Assembly (NCBI RefSeq): GCF_900102915.1
Contig: NZ_FNGG01000001.1
Span: 248,001-312,000, forward strand
DNA: 64,000 nucleotides
DNA from: Salinimicrobium catena
Lineage (GTDB): Bacteria > Bacteroidota > Bacteroidia > Flavobacteriales > Flavobacteriaceae
Direction: 5' to 3'
Shown piece by piece: positions 51,984-60,972 of this stretch. The position numbers and the translations under genes were made by a program. The notes under the pieces are model-generated. The model saw only the letters and a program-made list of their open reading frames with translations, made no database searches and was not told where the DNA came from. The stretch's first letter is position 1, and each line of letters begins with the position of its first letter.

Positions 51984-52634
51984 ATGGAAAAGATATTGAT
52001 AGTGGGTGCCACCGGAAGCACCGGAAAAAGAATTATAGAGATTCTCAACAACAGCCAGAGTTTTGAACCTGTGGCCATGATAAGAAAAGAGGAGCAGAAG
52101 AGCATTTTTGACGACATGGAAGTGCAATCTGTCCTGGCCGATCTTGAACAGGACGATTTTTCCGCAGCCTTAAAAGGGATCAAAAAGGTGATCTTTACGG
52201 CAGGTTCGGGAAGTAAGACCGGCCCTGACAAGACTACCGAAGTAGATGAAAAAGGTGCTATAAAGATCATTGATGCCGCCAAAAAAGCCAAGGTCAAAAA
52301 GTTCATCATGCTTAGCGCCATGGATGCCGATGAACCTTCCAAACACAAGGAACTGGAACATTACCTGGAAGCAAAGGCCAAAGCTGACGAACACCTTAGA
52401 AACAGCGGACTAAACTACACCATTATACGCCCAGGCAGGCTTACTGATGACATGGGTATGGGTAGGGTGAAACTCGCTACGAAACTGGATGAAGCAGGAG
52501 AAATTGCCCGTGATGACGTTGCCTTTTTGCTCATCATGTCGCTGGCCGATCCTTTGGTAAAAAACATGACATTTGAAGCCATTGAAGGAGAAGAGCCTAT
52601 CAAGTCGGCTATGATAGAGTTGAGTAAAGGTTAA
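51984..52634 (+). CDS. NAD(P)-binding SDR-like protein (NmrA/YwnB type)
   Basis: The 216-residue product begins KILIVGATGSTGKRIIEIL, an atypical-SDR dinucleotide motif GATGxTGK, with the later strands FIMLSAMDADEP and NYTIIRPGRLTDDMGMGRV. Members bind NAD(P)H and act as oxidoreductases, isomerases or redox sensors. There is no YxxxK catalytic pair, as is usual in this subgroup. It stands alone, 96 bases after the OlsF-like gene. The function is not known beyond the fold. Confidence 0.85.
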   Translation: MEKILIVGATGSTGKRIIEILNNSQSFEPVAMIRKEEQKSIFDDMEVQSVLADLEQDDFSAALKGIKKVIFTAGSGSKTGPDKTTEVDEKGAIKIIDAAKKAKVKKFIMLSAMDADEPSKHKELEHYLEAKAKADEHLRNSGLNYTIIRPGRLTDDMGMGRVKLATKLDEAGEIARDDVAFLLIMSLADPLVKNMTFEAIEGEEPIKSAMIELSKG

Positions 52635-52635
52635 T

Positions 52636-52670
52636 TAGACATTAGATTTTAGACGTTAGACTTTAGACCT
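52636..52670. repeat. Heptad repeat: five units of 7 bp
   Basis: TTAGACA, TTAGATT, TTAGACG, TTAGACT and TTAGACC follow in strict 7-base phase, starting one base after the SDR stop. Unit core TTAGA is constant. The rest of this spacer (to 52772) shows nothing else. Confidence 0.85.
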
Positions 52671-52772
52671 AAGATCGCTGCGCTGATAGAAAAGAGAACA
52701 GAGACCGTTTAAAGCCATAAATTAAGTTTAAACCATTCGTGAATTCGTGGCAAAAAGAATTGAAACTAAATC

Positions 52773-52973
52773 ATGAAACCCCTTAGGAATGACATTTCTC
52801 CCGGCAGCCGGGTAGCCATTGTACAAAAGCAGGATCAGCGGTCGGGGAAACTTACAGAAGGCACAGTAGCCGACCTTCTTACCAAATCGCCTACGCATCC
52901 GCACGGAATAAAGGTGCGGCTACAAACAGGAGAAGTAGGCAGAGTACAACAGATCTTAGATCAACCCGCATAA
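52773..52973 (+). CDS. YwbE family protein
   Basis: The 66-residue product matches the YwbE (DUF2196) family over its whole length: NDISPGSRVAIVQKQDQRSGKLTEGTVADLLTKSPTHPHGIKVRLQTGEVGRVQQIL. It is a small beta-barrel-like KOW/SH3-type protein of unknown function, widely conserved in Bacteroidota and Firmicutes. It has its own terminator and lies in a spacer too short for other genes. Length and motif HPHGIKVRL are fully typical. Confidence 0.93.
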   Translation: MKPLRNDISPGSRVAIVQKQDQRSGKLTEGTVADLLTKSPTHPHGIKVRLQTGEVGRVQQILDQPA

Positions 52974-52976
52974 AAT

Positions 52977-53017
52977 ACAAGGTGTCAAAAATCTAAATTT
53001 GGCACCTTGTGTTTTTT
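52977..53017. terminator. Intrinsic terminator
   Basis: ACAAGGTGTCAAA (52977-52989) pairs with TTTGGCACCTTGT (52998-53010) with one G-U pair, followed by GTTTTTT. It ends ywbE and overlaps the end of the convergent MFS gene. Confidence 0.85.
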
Positions 53018-54212
53018 AAGAATAACTCCTGATCCGCTGGGAATTCAGGATGATAAGCAGCATCAGGGCAAAGATCCCGCCCATCAGGTATTCGAAAGAG
53101 ACTCCGGCATCCATCAGCAGGCCAACAACCAAAGGGCCGAGCGCAGTACTGATAACCGAGAACATGGTGAACACGCTTCTAATGGCACCCATTTTTTCGA
53201 TTCCGTAAAGCTCGGCGATGAGCGAAGTCTTCACCGTTCCGGAAATTCCCATAGTGATTCCGGCGGTAATGAGGAATAGCAGCGCGCCAATGATGCTGTT
53301 CATAAAAGCAAAAGGAAGCAGACCTAATGATGCGGGAATGAGATAATAGCGGAACATTTTTTTCGCAGTGTACTTATCCACCCAGACACCCCCGAAAAGG
53401 GAGAAAAGAAATCTAGTAACTGCGTAAACCGTAAAAAAGGCCGCATATAATTGAACCGACCAGCCTTTATTTTCCACGAATACGTACTGGTAAAAGAAGA
53501 TGGCCGTTGCCGAAAAACTCCAGATGAAACTGGCCGGCATCATGATGCCGAAACGGCTGTCAAAAACCACCTGTTTATAATCTTTTAAAAGGGCAAAAAC
53601 AGAAGGTTTTCCCGAAGCAGACAGACGTTCATCAAAAGTATTAAGATCGGTAAATTTGAGCCTGAAGAGGTACAGCAATAAAACAGCGCCACTAAGAACC
53701 GCTGCCACCCGCCAGTTCCACCAGGCAATTAGGAAGGAGATGATCAGCGGAAAGATGGCCTCCCCCACTGAAAATCCGAGGGAAGAAAAGCTAAGGGCTT
53801 TTCCACGGTCGCGCCCATATTGTTTGGACATAATGGTCATGCTGATGTGTGTCATGAATCCCTGCCCAGTGAGCCGCAGCCCGGTTATCGCCAGGATGAG
53901 CAGGATCAAACCATTGGAAAGCCCCAGAAGAATACTGGAGAGCGCCAGCCCGATAACGGTAAAGGCCGTTACCTTTTTCACCGGTATATGGTCTACCGTA
54001 TGCCCCACAGACAGCATTATGAAGGAAGCGGCTACGGTACAGCCGGCATAAATGGCTCCAAAAGCCCCTTCAGAAATGGAAAAAGCGCGAAGAATTTCGG
54101 GCACATAGAGAGAAATGAGAAAGGTCTGGCCAAAAGCTGATAGGAATGTCAGCAGCCAGCCAAAGCTGACCGTTCTAAAATTGCCCTTTATGAAATAGAA
54201 GAAATCCTTCAA
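53016..54212 (-). CDS. Major facilitator superfamily transporter
   Basis: The 398-residue product has about 12 membrane helices. The MFS loop 2-3 motif is seen as AGCTVAASFIMLSVGHTVDHIPVKK, and loop 8-9 has LFGGVWVDKYTAKKMFRY. Helices 1 (TVSFGWLLTFLSAFGQTFLISLYV) and 11-12 are regular. The start segment SAFGQTFLIS resembles nitrate/nitrite or drug-type MFS members, but no substrate can be named. A TACCTTTG-like box (exact TAnnTTTG on the minus strand, 54246-54239) lies upstream; its -33 is 25 bases away. Confidence 0.87.
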   Translation of the reverse strand: MKDFFYFIKGNFRTVSFGWLLTFLSAFGQTFLISLYVPEILRAFSISEGAFGAIYAGCTVAASFIMLSVGHTVDHIPVKKVTAFTVIGLALSSILLGLSNGLILLILAITGLRLTGQGFMTHISMTIMSKQYGRDRGKALSFSSLGFSVGEAIFPLIISFLIAWWNWRVAAVLSGAVLLLYLFRLKFTDLNTFDERLSASGKPSVFALLKDYKQVVFDSRFGIMMPASFIWSFSATAIFFYQYVFVENKGWSVQLYAAFFTVYAVTRFLFSLFGGVWVDKYTAKKMFRYYLIPASLGLLPFAFMNSIIGALLFLITAGITMGISGTVKTSLIAELYGIEKMGAIRSVFTMFSVISTALGPLVVGLLMDAGVSFEYLMGGIFALMLLIILNSQRIRSYS

Positions 54213-54377
54213 GAATGCTGTTTTTCATTTAAAACATGCAAAGGTAAAAGGCACAGATCGAAAGCAGGGACCAATTACAATAAAAATGATCTATTAGGCG
54301 GTATTTTCTATTAATCATTTGAGTAACTTTTCTTTAAACCTCATTGACGTCATTTCTTAACTTTGAAAAAACAGACC

Positions 54378-54728
54378 ATGAAAAAGCACCGAATTTTCAC
54401 AACCTCTTTCGCCAGTGTTTATCCGCATTATGTTCAGAAGGCCGAAAAGAAGGGTCGAACAAAAGAAGAAGTGGATACCATTATTCGCTGGCTGACCGGC
54501 TACAGCCAGGAAGAGCTGCAGGAACAGCTAGCTCAAAAAAAGGATTTTGAAACTTTCTTTGAGGAAGCTCCGCAGCTGAATCCCAATGTTTCTAAGATAA
54601 AAGGAGTGATCTGCGGTTATCGAGTGGAGGAGATCGAGGACGAGCTCATGCAAAAGATCAGGTACCTGGATAAGCTCATAGATGAACTGGCCCGAGGGAA
54701 GAAAATGGAGAAGATCTTAAGAGAGTAA
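54378..54728 (+). CDS. DUF2200 family protein
   Basis: The ATG at 54378 gives 116 residues: [47 protein letters not shown], which is the DUF2200 signature, then [50 protein letters not shown]. The frame is open to a TTG 15 bases upstream, which is discarded. Function is unknown; the family is common in bacteria and small enough to be a toxin-like or regulatory protein, without evidence for either. TAACTTTG at 54358-54365 fits a -7 box only 12 bases before the ATG, so the leader would be very short. The next gene follows after 15 bases. Confidence 0.9.
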   Translation: MKKHRIFTTSFASVYPHYVQKAEKKGRTKEEVDTIIRWLTGYSQEELQEQLAQKKDFETFFEEAPQLNPNVSKIKGVICGYRVEEIEDELMQKIRYLDKLIDELARGKKMEKILRE

Positions 54729-54743
54729 AGCTTTTTCTGAATT

Positions 54744-55028
54744 ATGTACAGATTAGTAAAAGGTTTAAAGCACCTGTTTTTTCCTGTCACGTTAATGACG
54801 CTGGTGACCATTTTAGGAATTATTCTATCCGTACAGGCTGTATATGTCGCCTTGACCAATGATCACACAGCGGCCATTTATGCGGCTGTTATATTACCAT
54901 TGACTGTGATCGCGGTCATCCTCTACGCAATTGACCGGGTTTTGATCAAAAGAGTAAACTACTTTAAACTACTCCTGGGAGAAGTTATCGTTCTGGGGCT
55001 CCTTTACTACGTGTTTTTCCGGATGTAA
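54744..55028 (+). CDS. Small three-helix membrane protein
   Basis: The 94-residue product has three hydrophobic helices (about 9-32, 39-58 and 72-91) and a loop AIDRVLIKRVNYFK between the last two. No family was recognised. It is 15 bases behind the DUF2200 gene in the same direction and therefore probably cotranscribed, but no functional link is known. It is convergent with the hydroxyacid dehydrogenase gene, with 13 bases between. Confidence 0.65.
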   Translation: MYRLVKGLKHLFFPVTLMTLVTILGIILSVQAVYVALTNDHTAAIYAAVILPLTVIAVILYAIDRVLIKRVNYFKLLLGEVIVLGLLYYVFFRM

Positions 55029-55041
55029 ACATTAAAGGGGA

Positions 55042-55992
55042 TCATATCTGTTCTGTTCCAAAATGCCGGATGATCTTTGTGGCAATGGTGTCAGCCAGCT
55101 TGATATGAGATTCGGCCGTCCAGCCAGCCACGTGCGGACTAAAGATCACGTTGTCCATCAGCAGTAGTTCCTGAAGGGCTTCGGGCATCTCGCCTTCCAA
55201 AAACAGGTGTTCAAAAGAGGATTTTTCATACTCCAGCACATCAAGTCCGGCGCCAAGGATCTTTTTCTCCCTAAGGGCCTCTACAAGGTCGGCAGTCACT
55301 ACGCTTTTTCCACGGGCGGTATTCAGGAACCAGAAAGGTTTTGAAAAGGCAGAGATGAATTCTTTGTTGATCATATTATTCGTTTGGGGAGTCCAGGGAG
55401 TGTGAAGGCTCACCACGTCTGCCCTTTTCTGCAATTCTTGAAGCGAGACCTGCTTTGCATTTTCATCTTCCAGGTCTGGAAGTATGTCATGAAAGATCAC
55501 CTCCACATCAAAGCCCTTCAGCTTTTTAGCAAATGACCTTCCCATATTTCCGTAGCCGATTATCCCCACCGTCTTGCCTTCCAGTTCCACACCGCGGTTG
55601 GCTTCACGGTACCACAGGCCTTCCCTAACCTGCCGGTCGGCCCTGTTTAGATGGTTAAAAAGAGACAACAGCATGCCCAGGGCGTGTTCTCCCACAGCAT
55701 TTCGATTACCTTCGGGGGCAGAAAAAAGAGCGATACCCTTAGAGCGGGCGTAGTCTACATCAATGCTTTCCAGGCCTGCACCTACGCGGGCTACAAATTT
55801 TAGGTTTGGGGCGGCATCAATAAATTCCCTGGTGATCTTGAACCGACTTCTGATCACGATACCATCGTACAAATGCTGATTTTCCAGGATCTCTTCGGGA
55901 GTCTGGTCATAGGCCTCCACGTTCTCGTGACCGGCTGCAGCAAGTTGTTCAATAAGGGTTGGATGATTGCTATCGGCATGCAGAATGATCAT
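55042..55992 (-). CDS. D-2-hydroxyacid dehydrogenase (phosphoglycerate dehydrogenase-like)
   Basis: The 316-residue product has the two-domain D-2-hydroxyacid dehydrogenase fold: VGIIGYGNMGRSFAKKLKG binds NAD, FLNTARGKSVVTADLVEAL carries the catalytic Arg, and NVIFSPHVAGWTAESH has the catalytic His. The short form without an ACT domain matches SerA-like and glyoxylate-reductase-like enzymes alike; the substrate cannot be fixed. It follows the cupin gene by 6 bases in the same direction, so they form an operon. Confidence 0.9.
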   Translation of the reverse strand: MIILHADSNHPTLIEQLAAAGHENVEAYDQTPEEILENQHLYDGIVIRSRFKITREFIDAAPNLKFVARVGAGLESIDVDYARSKGIALFSAPEGNRNAVGEHALGMLLSLFNHLNRADRQVREGLWYREANRGVELEGKTVGIIGYGNMGRSFAKKLKGFDVEVIFHDILPDLEDENAKQVSLQELQKRADVVSLHTPWTPQTNNMINKEFISAFSKPFWFLNTARGKSVVTADLVEALREKKILGAGLDVLEYEKSSFEHLFLEGEMPEALQELLLMDNVIFSPHVAGWTAESHIKLADTIATKIIRHFGTEQI

Positions 55993-55998
55993 AAAATA

Positions 55999-56364
55999 TC
56001 AGATTTTTGGGTAATCGGTTTGGGTGAGGGAATCTTCCACTTCTCCGCTATGCCGGGTGCTGAGCTTTTCGAATAGCATGATGTGCACCTCCTCCCCATT
56101 TTTGGTCATAGGGCAGTGTTTAACACCTTTCGGCACAATAATGATCTCCCCTTCTTTCACGGTCTCGGTTTTATCTTCAAATTGCAGGCACAAAGTCCCT
56201 TTTAACACCTGGAACAACTCATCTTCCTCTTCATGCTGGTGCCACACAAATTCATCTTTCACCTTGGCTACAAGTACCTGCATGTCATTGACCACGCCAA
56301 TTTGATGCGGATGCCAATGGTCGCTGAATTTGGTAAGCTTTTCTTTTGGATCAATACTGTTCAT
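55999..56364 (-). CDS. Cupin-domain protein
   Basis: The 121-residue product is a single cupin: VAKVKDEFVWHQHEEEDELFQVLKGTLCLQ (motif 1, with the metal ligands in H-x-H-x(5)-E), then GEIIIVPKGVKHCPM (motif 2). Such small cupins bind a metal and a small acid and may act as isomerases, dioxygenases or sensors. It lies just upstream of the hydroxyacid dehydrogenase gene (6-base gap), and TAGCTTTG on the minus strand at 56393-56386 is an exact -7 box match, so the pair has its own promoter. Confidence 0.88.
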   Translation of the reverse strand: MNSIDPKEKLTKFSDHWHPHQIGVVNDMQVLVAKVKDEFVWHQHEEEDELFQVLKGTLCLQFEDKTETVKEGEIIIVPKGVKHCPMTKNGEEVHIMLFEKLSTRHSGEVEDSLTQTDYPKI

Positions 56365-56415
56365 GCTGTTTTCTCCGGTTTAATACAAAGCTAAGCAATG
56401 GATCGGGATTTGGGG

Positions 56416-56490
56416 CAGGGATTGCAGCGGCATCTTTTTTGCCTCTTTAAGGCAAAAAAATACAGCGGAAAGCCCGGTGCAAAGCAGCCC
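56416..56490. ncRNA. Possible structured element between cupin and mgtE
   Basis: An inverted repeat (TTTTTTGCCT at 56435-56444, AGGCAAAAAA at 56450-56459) is framed by two direct copies of CAGCGG (56425-56430 and 56463-56468), then GAAAGCCCGG. I recognise a similar CAGCGG-hairpin-CAGCGGAAAGCCC block from other Flavobacteriia spacers. The stem has T before and A after on both strands, so it is not a normal terminator. Confidence 0.4.
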
Positions 56491-56498
56491 CCCCAAAA

Positions 56499-57851
56499 CT
56501 AAAACCCAAGAATGAGCTTTGCGATGGTAAAATAAATAAGAATGCCAAAAATGTCATTACTGGTGGTAATAAATGGGCCGGTAGCCATAGCCGGATCTAT
56601 CCCGAACTTGTCCAGAATAATAGGCACAAATGTCCCTATAAGAGAAGCGATCACGATCACCGAAATAAGGGAAATTCCCACGGTTAGACCAAACCAGAAA
56701 TCAAACCCTAAGAGAAAAATTCCGGCTACTATTAAAAGTAAGGCTAGCGCGGCGCCGTTCAAAAGGCTCAATAATATCTCTTTTATGAGCCGGTTAAAAA
56801 GCGAGCCGCTAAGACTTTGATTGGCCAGACCCTGCAGCACGATAGCCGAGGACTGCACTCCTACGTTCCCTGCCATAGCCGCGATAAGCGGCACGAAAAA
56901 GAACAATGCCGCATGCTCCTGCATGGCGGCGTCAAAAGTTCCCAAAACGGTTACCGACACAAAACCTCCCAGCAGGGCCAGGATGAGCCAGGGCAAGCGG
57001 GCGCGGGTAAGGCGAAGAATGGAATCATCAGCCTCTACATCTTCAGAGATACCGGCAGCCATCTGGTAATCTTTTTCGGCTTCATCACGAATGAAATCCA
57101 CGATATCATCAATGGTGACCCTGCCGACCAGCCTTCCCATTTCGTCTACCACGGGAATGGCTTCCAGGTCATATTTCTGCATCACCCGGGCAACTTCATC
57201 ACCCTTGGTATGCACGTTCACGTAATCTACTTTTGGAATATAAACATCGCTGATGTTGGCCTTGCTGGGTGCAGTAAGCAGGTCCTTCAGGGAAAGCCGG
57301 CCTTTCAGCTTTCCGCGGTCATCAACCACGTAAATAGAATGGACCCGCGTCACGTTTTCGGCCTGGGCGCGCATCTCGGTCATACAACCTGTCACGCTCC
57401 AGTTCTCGTTAACCTTCACCAGTTCTTTCGCCATCAAACCACCCGCAGAATTTTCGTCATAACGCAGTAGCTCGACAATATGCTCGGCATGCTCTTCATC
57501 AATGATCTCCCCAATTACTTCCTGTTTCCTTTCTTCGGAAAGCTCAGCGATGATATCGGCAGCATCATCGGTATCCATGTTCTCGAGCTCTTCGGCGATC
57601 TCTTTAGCCGAAAGGTTGTCAAGAATACGTTCCCGCACATCTTCTTCCAGCTCCATAAGAGCTTCGGAAGTCTTGGTGCTGTCCAGCAGTTTAATGATAT
57701 AGGTAGCCTGGTCGAGTTCCAGTTCATCTATGATCTCGGCAATATCGGCATGGTGCACCTCTTCCAGCAACTGCAAAAGCTCGCCATCGCGGTGTTCTTC
57801 AATGAGTTGCTGAATGTTGTCGATATATTCTTCGCTTACCTCAAACTGCAT
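56499..57851 (-). CDS. mgtE: Magnesium transporter MgtE
   Basis: The 450-residue product has the MgtE layout: N-terminal helical domain (1-130: [23 protein letters not shown]), two CBS domains (about 130-255) and five C-terminal helices ([78 protein letters not shown]). The pore motif PLIxxMxGNxGxQ and DPAxxxGPxxT are conserved. The CBS part senses internal Mg2+ and closes the channel. The start lies inside the end of rsmA (11-base overlap), a link often kept in Bacteroidota. Confidence 0.96.
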   Translation of the reverse strand: MQFEVSEEYIDNIQQLIEEHRDGELLQLLEEVHHADIAEIIDELELDQATYIIKLLDSTKTSEALMELEEDVRERILDNLSAKEIAEELENMDTDDAADIIAELSEERKQEVIGEIIDEEHAEHIVELLRYDENSAGGLMAKELVKVNENWSVTGCMTEMRAQAENVTRVHSIYVVDDRGKLKGRLSLKDLLTAPSKANISDVYIPKVDYVNVHTKGDEVARVMQKYDLEAIPVVDEMGRLVGRVTIDDIVDFIRDEAEKDYQMAAGISEDVEADDSILRLTRARLPWLILALLGGFVSVTVLGTFDAAMQEHAALFFFVPLIAAMAGNVGVQSSAIVLQGLANQSLSGSLFNRLIKEILLSLLNGAALALLLIVAGIFLLGFDFWFGLTVGISLISVIVIASLIGTFVPIILDKFGIDPAMATGPFITTSNDIFGILIYFTIAKLILGF

Positions 57852-58680
57852 GCGGTTCGATTTTTTGGGTCAGTTCTATGAACCGGGCAGTGCTTAGCTG
57901 CTCCGGCCGCAGCCCAAAGATACTATCTTCTTTGATATCTTGGGGCAGGTCAAAGGTTTTGAGACTGTTTCTTAATGTTTTTCTTCTCTGCTGAAAGGCG
58001 GTTTTCACCACTTTAAAAAAAAGCTTCTCATCGCAGGGAAGGGAGAAATCCTCTTTTCGGGTAAGCCGAAGGACTCCGCTGTCCACTTTTGGAGGCGGAT
58101 TGAACACTGAAGGCGGAACGGTAAAAAGGTACTTGGCCTCGTAAAATGCCTGTACCAGAACCGAAAGAATTCCGTAGGTCTTGCTGCCTTCTTTCTCGCA
58201 AATTCGCTGCGCTACTTCTTTTTGGAACATCCCTGAAAATTCAGGGATTTGATCCCGCAGTTCGAGCATTTTAAAAACGATCTGAGAAGAGATGTTGTAC
58301 GGGAAATTCCCGATTATGGCGAACTGATCCTTACCAAAGACCTCCCTGGTATCGTATTTCAAAAAGTCCTTTTCGTGGATCTTTCCCCTAAGAGGTGGAT
58401 AATGTTCCTGCAGGTAGGCCACACTCTCGGTATCTATCTCTATAACATGAACATCTGTTTCCTTTTTCAAAAGGTATTTTGTGAGCACTCCCATTCCCGG
58501 GCCAATTTCCAGCACATGTTCATAACCCGAGTAGCTCAGGGTTTCGGCGATCTTTGAAGCCACATTCTCATCTTTCAGGAAATGCTGCCCCAGGTGCTTT
58601 TTTGCCCTTACCTCTCCTTCATTTGCATGGGATGTCTGCTGACCTTTGAACGGACCTTTTTTACCGTAGTTCTTCTTCAT
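57841..58680 (-). CDS. rsmA: 16S rRNA dimethyladenosine transferase
   Basis: The 279-residue product dimethylates two adjacent adenines in helix 45 of 16S r[26 protein letters not shown] opens the family region after a basic 25-residue N-terminus. [17 protein letters not shown] is motif [10 protein letters not shown] motif II, and [18 protein letters not shown] the NxPY catalytic motif. The C-terminal helical domain ends [17 protein letters not shown]. The stop is 11 bases inside the mgtE start region. TTTGCGCAAA at 58691-58700 sits just before the start. Confidence 0.96.
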   Translation of the reverse strand: MKKNYGKKGPFKGQQTSHANEGEVRAKKHLGQHFLKDENVASKIAETLSYSGYEHVLEIGPGMGVLTKYLLKKETDVHVIEIDTESVAYLQEHYPPLRGKIHEKDFLKYDTREVFGKDQFAIIGNFPYNISSQIVFKMLELRDQIPEFSGMFQKEVAQRICEKEGSKTYGILSVLVQAFYEAKYLFTVPPSVFNPPPKVDSGVLRLTRKEDFSLPCDEKLFFKVVKTAFQQRRKTLRNSLKTFDLPQDIKEDSIFGLRPEQLSTARFIELTQKIEPHAV

Positions 58681-58703
58681 GTAACGGATTTTTGCGCAAA
58701 GAA

Positions 58704-59012
58704 TTATTGTTCGCTAATGACCTCAAGTTCTGTTCTAAAAGCCACGAACTTTCCTTCAAAAGGTGCGCTTTTGGCTCTCATTTCGGGTGCGTCTTCTTCG
58801 TAGTATGTCTGAAGCTTCTCTTTACTCTCTGTGGTGTATTGTACCGAGTAGGTGATCCCGCCCATTTCCTCGTTCACCATTACTTTGGTCATTAAGGCCT
58901 TGGTAAACTTTCCGGTGTTGAGCATTTCGGGAATATGTTCTGTCTTCATCCAGTCTACCCACTTGTCGTGCACGTCTTCCTGGATGTTTATGGTCACATT
59001 GTAAATGTACAT
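58704..59012 (-). CDS. DUF4286 family protein
   Basis: The ATG at 59012 gives 102 residues ([44 protein letters not shown]), the DUF4286 signature; the TTG six bases earlier is less likely. The domain ends [39 protein letters not shown]. It is a small ferredoxin-like fold of unknown function, typical of Bacteroidota and often next to rsmA, as here (23 bases upstream of it). It lies between rsmA and the TPR gene on the same strand. Confidence 0.92.
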   Translation of the reverse strand: MYIYNVTINIQEDVHDKWVDWMKTEHIPEMLNTGKFTKALMTKVMVNEEMGGITYSVQYTTESKEKLQTYYEEDAPEMRAKSAPFEGKFVAFRTELEVISEQ

Positions 59013-59040
59013 GGTCAAAAAGTTATTTGGAAAAAGGAAG

Positions 59041-60825
59041 TTATTCGAGTTCGTCTCCCCTCAGTTTCCGGAATTTTTTCCGGGCGTCCACAAAGTAAAT
59101 ACTATCGGCGTAATTAAAGATAATTTTTTCATAAAACTCCTGCGCCTTTTCCGGCTGTTCCAGCTCGGTCGCGTACAATTCCGCTAATCGATAGTGGGCA
59201 TTATCCCCCAGTACTCCATTTTTATAATGCTGAAGGAGTTTCAGGTAATTAGCTTCTGCCTTGTGATACTGCCCTTCTTCTTCAAACAACATGGCCTGTT
59301 TAAGCAGCGCGTCATCCTCGATCTTTTCGCCTTTGTGATTGGTGAGCACAGAATCAAGTACTGTTATCGCTGCTTTCCTTTTTTCCTGAAAGTCCAGCAG
59401 ATCGGCCCGGGCAAAAAGTTTCAAAGCCGTCTGCGTAGAATCCTCCAGGGAATTCTCGCTTATCATCAGGCTTAGCTCCATGGCGTCATTGGCGATCAAC
59501 TGCGAAGTAGCCGACTTAAGCACATCCAGCTGAATGGTAGCCCATTTAAAATCTCCCTTATAATAACTTGTTTTGGCTACCTTGAACCTTGCCATCTGGG
59601 CAATGATGTCATTTTGCACCAGATTTTGAACCTGGGTATAGAAAATAAGAGCCTGGTTGAACTTTTCTTCCAGTACCAGAATATCGGCCAGAGCCATTTT
59701 CACCGCAGCTTCTTCCAGTTTTTTGAGCTGCTGATCCATCAGCTGTCTCAAAATAGCTACAGCTTCCTCTCCTCTTTTCAGGTCAAAAGCGAGAAAATTA
59801 GCATGATCTATTTGTAGCGATAGTGTATTAATTCCGGTGCCATATGTTTCAAAAAGTTCTTTGTAGCCCGCTTCAACTTCAGAAAAACGTTTGGGAGGCA
59901 GCGTTTCCTTCAGAATATTGAGCCGCAACTGGTGGGCCTGCAGTTTCACCTCTTGCAGAGGGGCTTCTTCTATGATAAAATCCAGGATCTCCAGGGCAGT
60001 CTCGGACTGGTCGTCTTCATTGGCAAGAACGGTTAGCCTCATAATTGGAGCCAGTCCCTGTTGCGATCTCCTATAAATGGCCTTTTCCTGTAAAAAGGCC
60101 TTTTTGAACTCCTTTTGCTGTACGAAGAGCCAGCTCAGCATTTCGTTGTAGAGAATATTCTGGTCTTCCTGCAGCTTTTTCAGCAGCAGTTTGCGGAAGA
60201 TGATGTTGGCTTCATTAGCAGGATCTTCGGTAATGAACTGACCGTAAATACGGCTCACCCCCGGCAAAAGTCCGGGATTATTGCCAAGCACGTTGATGTA
60301 ATTGCTGAACATCTTTTCGATCTCACCCTGTTCCCCGTAAAGCCGCGCCAGCTGAATATGGTATTCGGCATCGGGATTCATTTTCATACCGAGCTCATAG
60401 GCTGTCACCGCGTTGTTGAGCAAACTGTACTTTTCAAAAGTGCGGGCAATGGAGAAAGCATAATTTGGCCGGGATTCTATGGCCCTTAAGGCTTCTTTAT
60501 AGAATTGTTCTGCCTGCTCCCGCTTTTGCTGCAGTTCATAATTATGGCCCAGCTCCACCAGGTAATGCGGCGCATTGGCCGTATTGTTTACTTTGTATTT
60601 AAGCAGGTCTTCTGCCTCCTTGAATCTTTCCAGTTGCTGATAGGTGGCAATGAGTCCGAAGAAGATCTCAGGATTCCCCGGCTCCTGCTCCACCAGTTGT
60701 TCATAAATGTGAAGTGCTTTTTCAAACTCTCCCCGATCAAAATAGTTCTTTGCCAGTTGCTCGGTCTGGGAAAAACCGGAAACAACAAAAAACAGGCTAA
60801 TGAAAAGGGCGTAAAGAATGCGCAT
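59041..60825 (-). CDS. Secreted tetratricopeptide-repeat protein
   Basis: The 594-residue product has a signal peptide (1-19, ending SGFSQ) and is built of TPR-like helix pairs, for example NYFDRGEFEKALHIYEQLVEQEPGNPEIFFGLI and AEQFYKEALRAIESRPNYAFSIARTFEKY. The last one, AEANYLKLLQHYKNGVLGDNAHYRLAELYATELEQPEKAQEFYEKI, has the outer-membrane lipoprotein YfiO/BamD-like pattern. The repeats make it a protein-interaction scaffold in the periplasm; partners are not known. It sits downstream of serS, with a palindromic repeat in between. Confidence 0.82.
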   Translation of the reverse strand: MRILYALFISLFFVVSGFSQTEQLAKNYFDRGEFEKALHIYEQLVEQEPGNPEIFFGLIATYQQLERFKEAEDLLKYKVNNTANAPHYLVELGHNYELQQKREQAEQFYKEALRAIESRPNYAFSIARTFEKYSLLNNAVTAYELGMKMNPDAEYHIQLARLYGEQGEIEKMFSNYINVLGNNPGLLPGVSRIYGQFITEDPANEANIIFRKLLLKKLQEDQNILYNEMLSWLFVQQKEFKKAFLQEKAIYRRSQQGLAPIMRLTVLANEDDQSETALEILDFIIEEAPLQEVKLQAHQLRLNILKETLPPKRFSEVEAGYKELFETYGTGINTLSLQIDHANFLAFDLKRGEEAVAILRQLMDQQLKKLEEAAVKMALADILVLEEKFNQALIFYTQVQNLVQNDIIAQMARFKVAKTSYYKGDFKWATIQLDVLKSATSQLIANDAMELSLMISENSLEDSTQTALKLFARADLLDFQEKRKAAITVLDSVLTNHKGEKIEDDALLKQAMLFEEEGQYHKAEANYLKLLQHYKNGVLGDNAHYRLAELYATELEQPEKAQEFYEKIIFNYADSIYFVDARKKFRKLRGDELE

Positions 60826-60916
60826 TCAGGAGTTTTTAATAAAGATAAGAAAATGCGGTCTTAGAAGGTTGTGAATGAGGAAATTATTCCTAAGTAAATA
60901 ATTCACAATAAAAAAA

Positions 60917-60944
60917 CCTAACAGGTTTTTGAAAACCTGTTAGG
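60917..60944. repeat. Palindromic repeat PAL-4 (copy 4 of 4), likely terminator of serS
   Basis: CCTAACAGGTTTT (60917-60929) and its exact reverse complement (60932-60944) flank TG. On the minus strand, downstream of serS, the stem is followed by seven T, so this copy can work as an intrinsic terminator. Confidence 0.85.
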
Positions 60945-60972
60945 CTTGGTGTTGTATTGAAGATTATAAGAG

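Noticed and set aside
30182-60944. CRISPR array formed by the four palindromes
   Set aside because: The copies are many kilobases apart, without regular spacers, and no cas genes are present.
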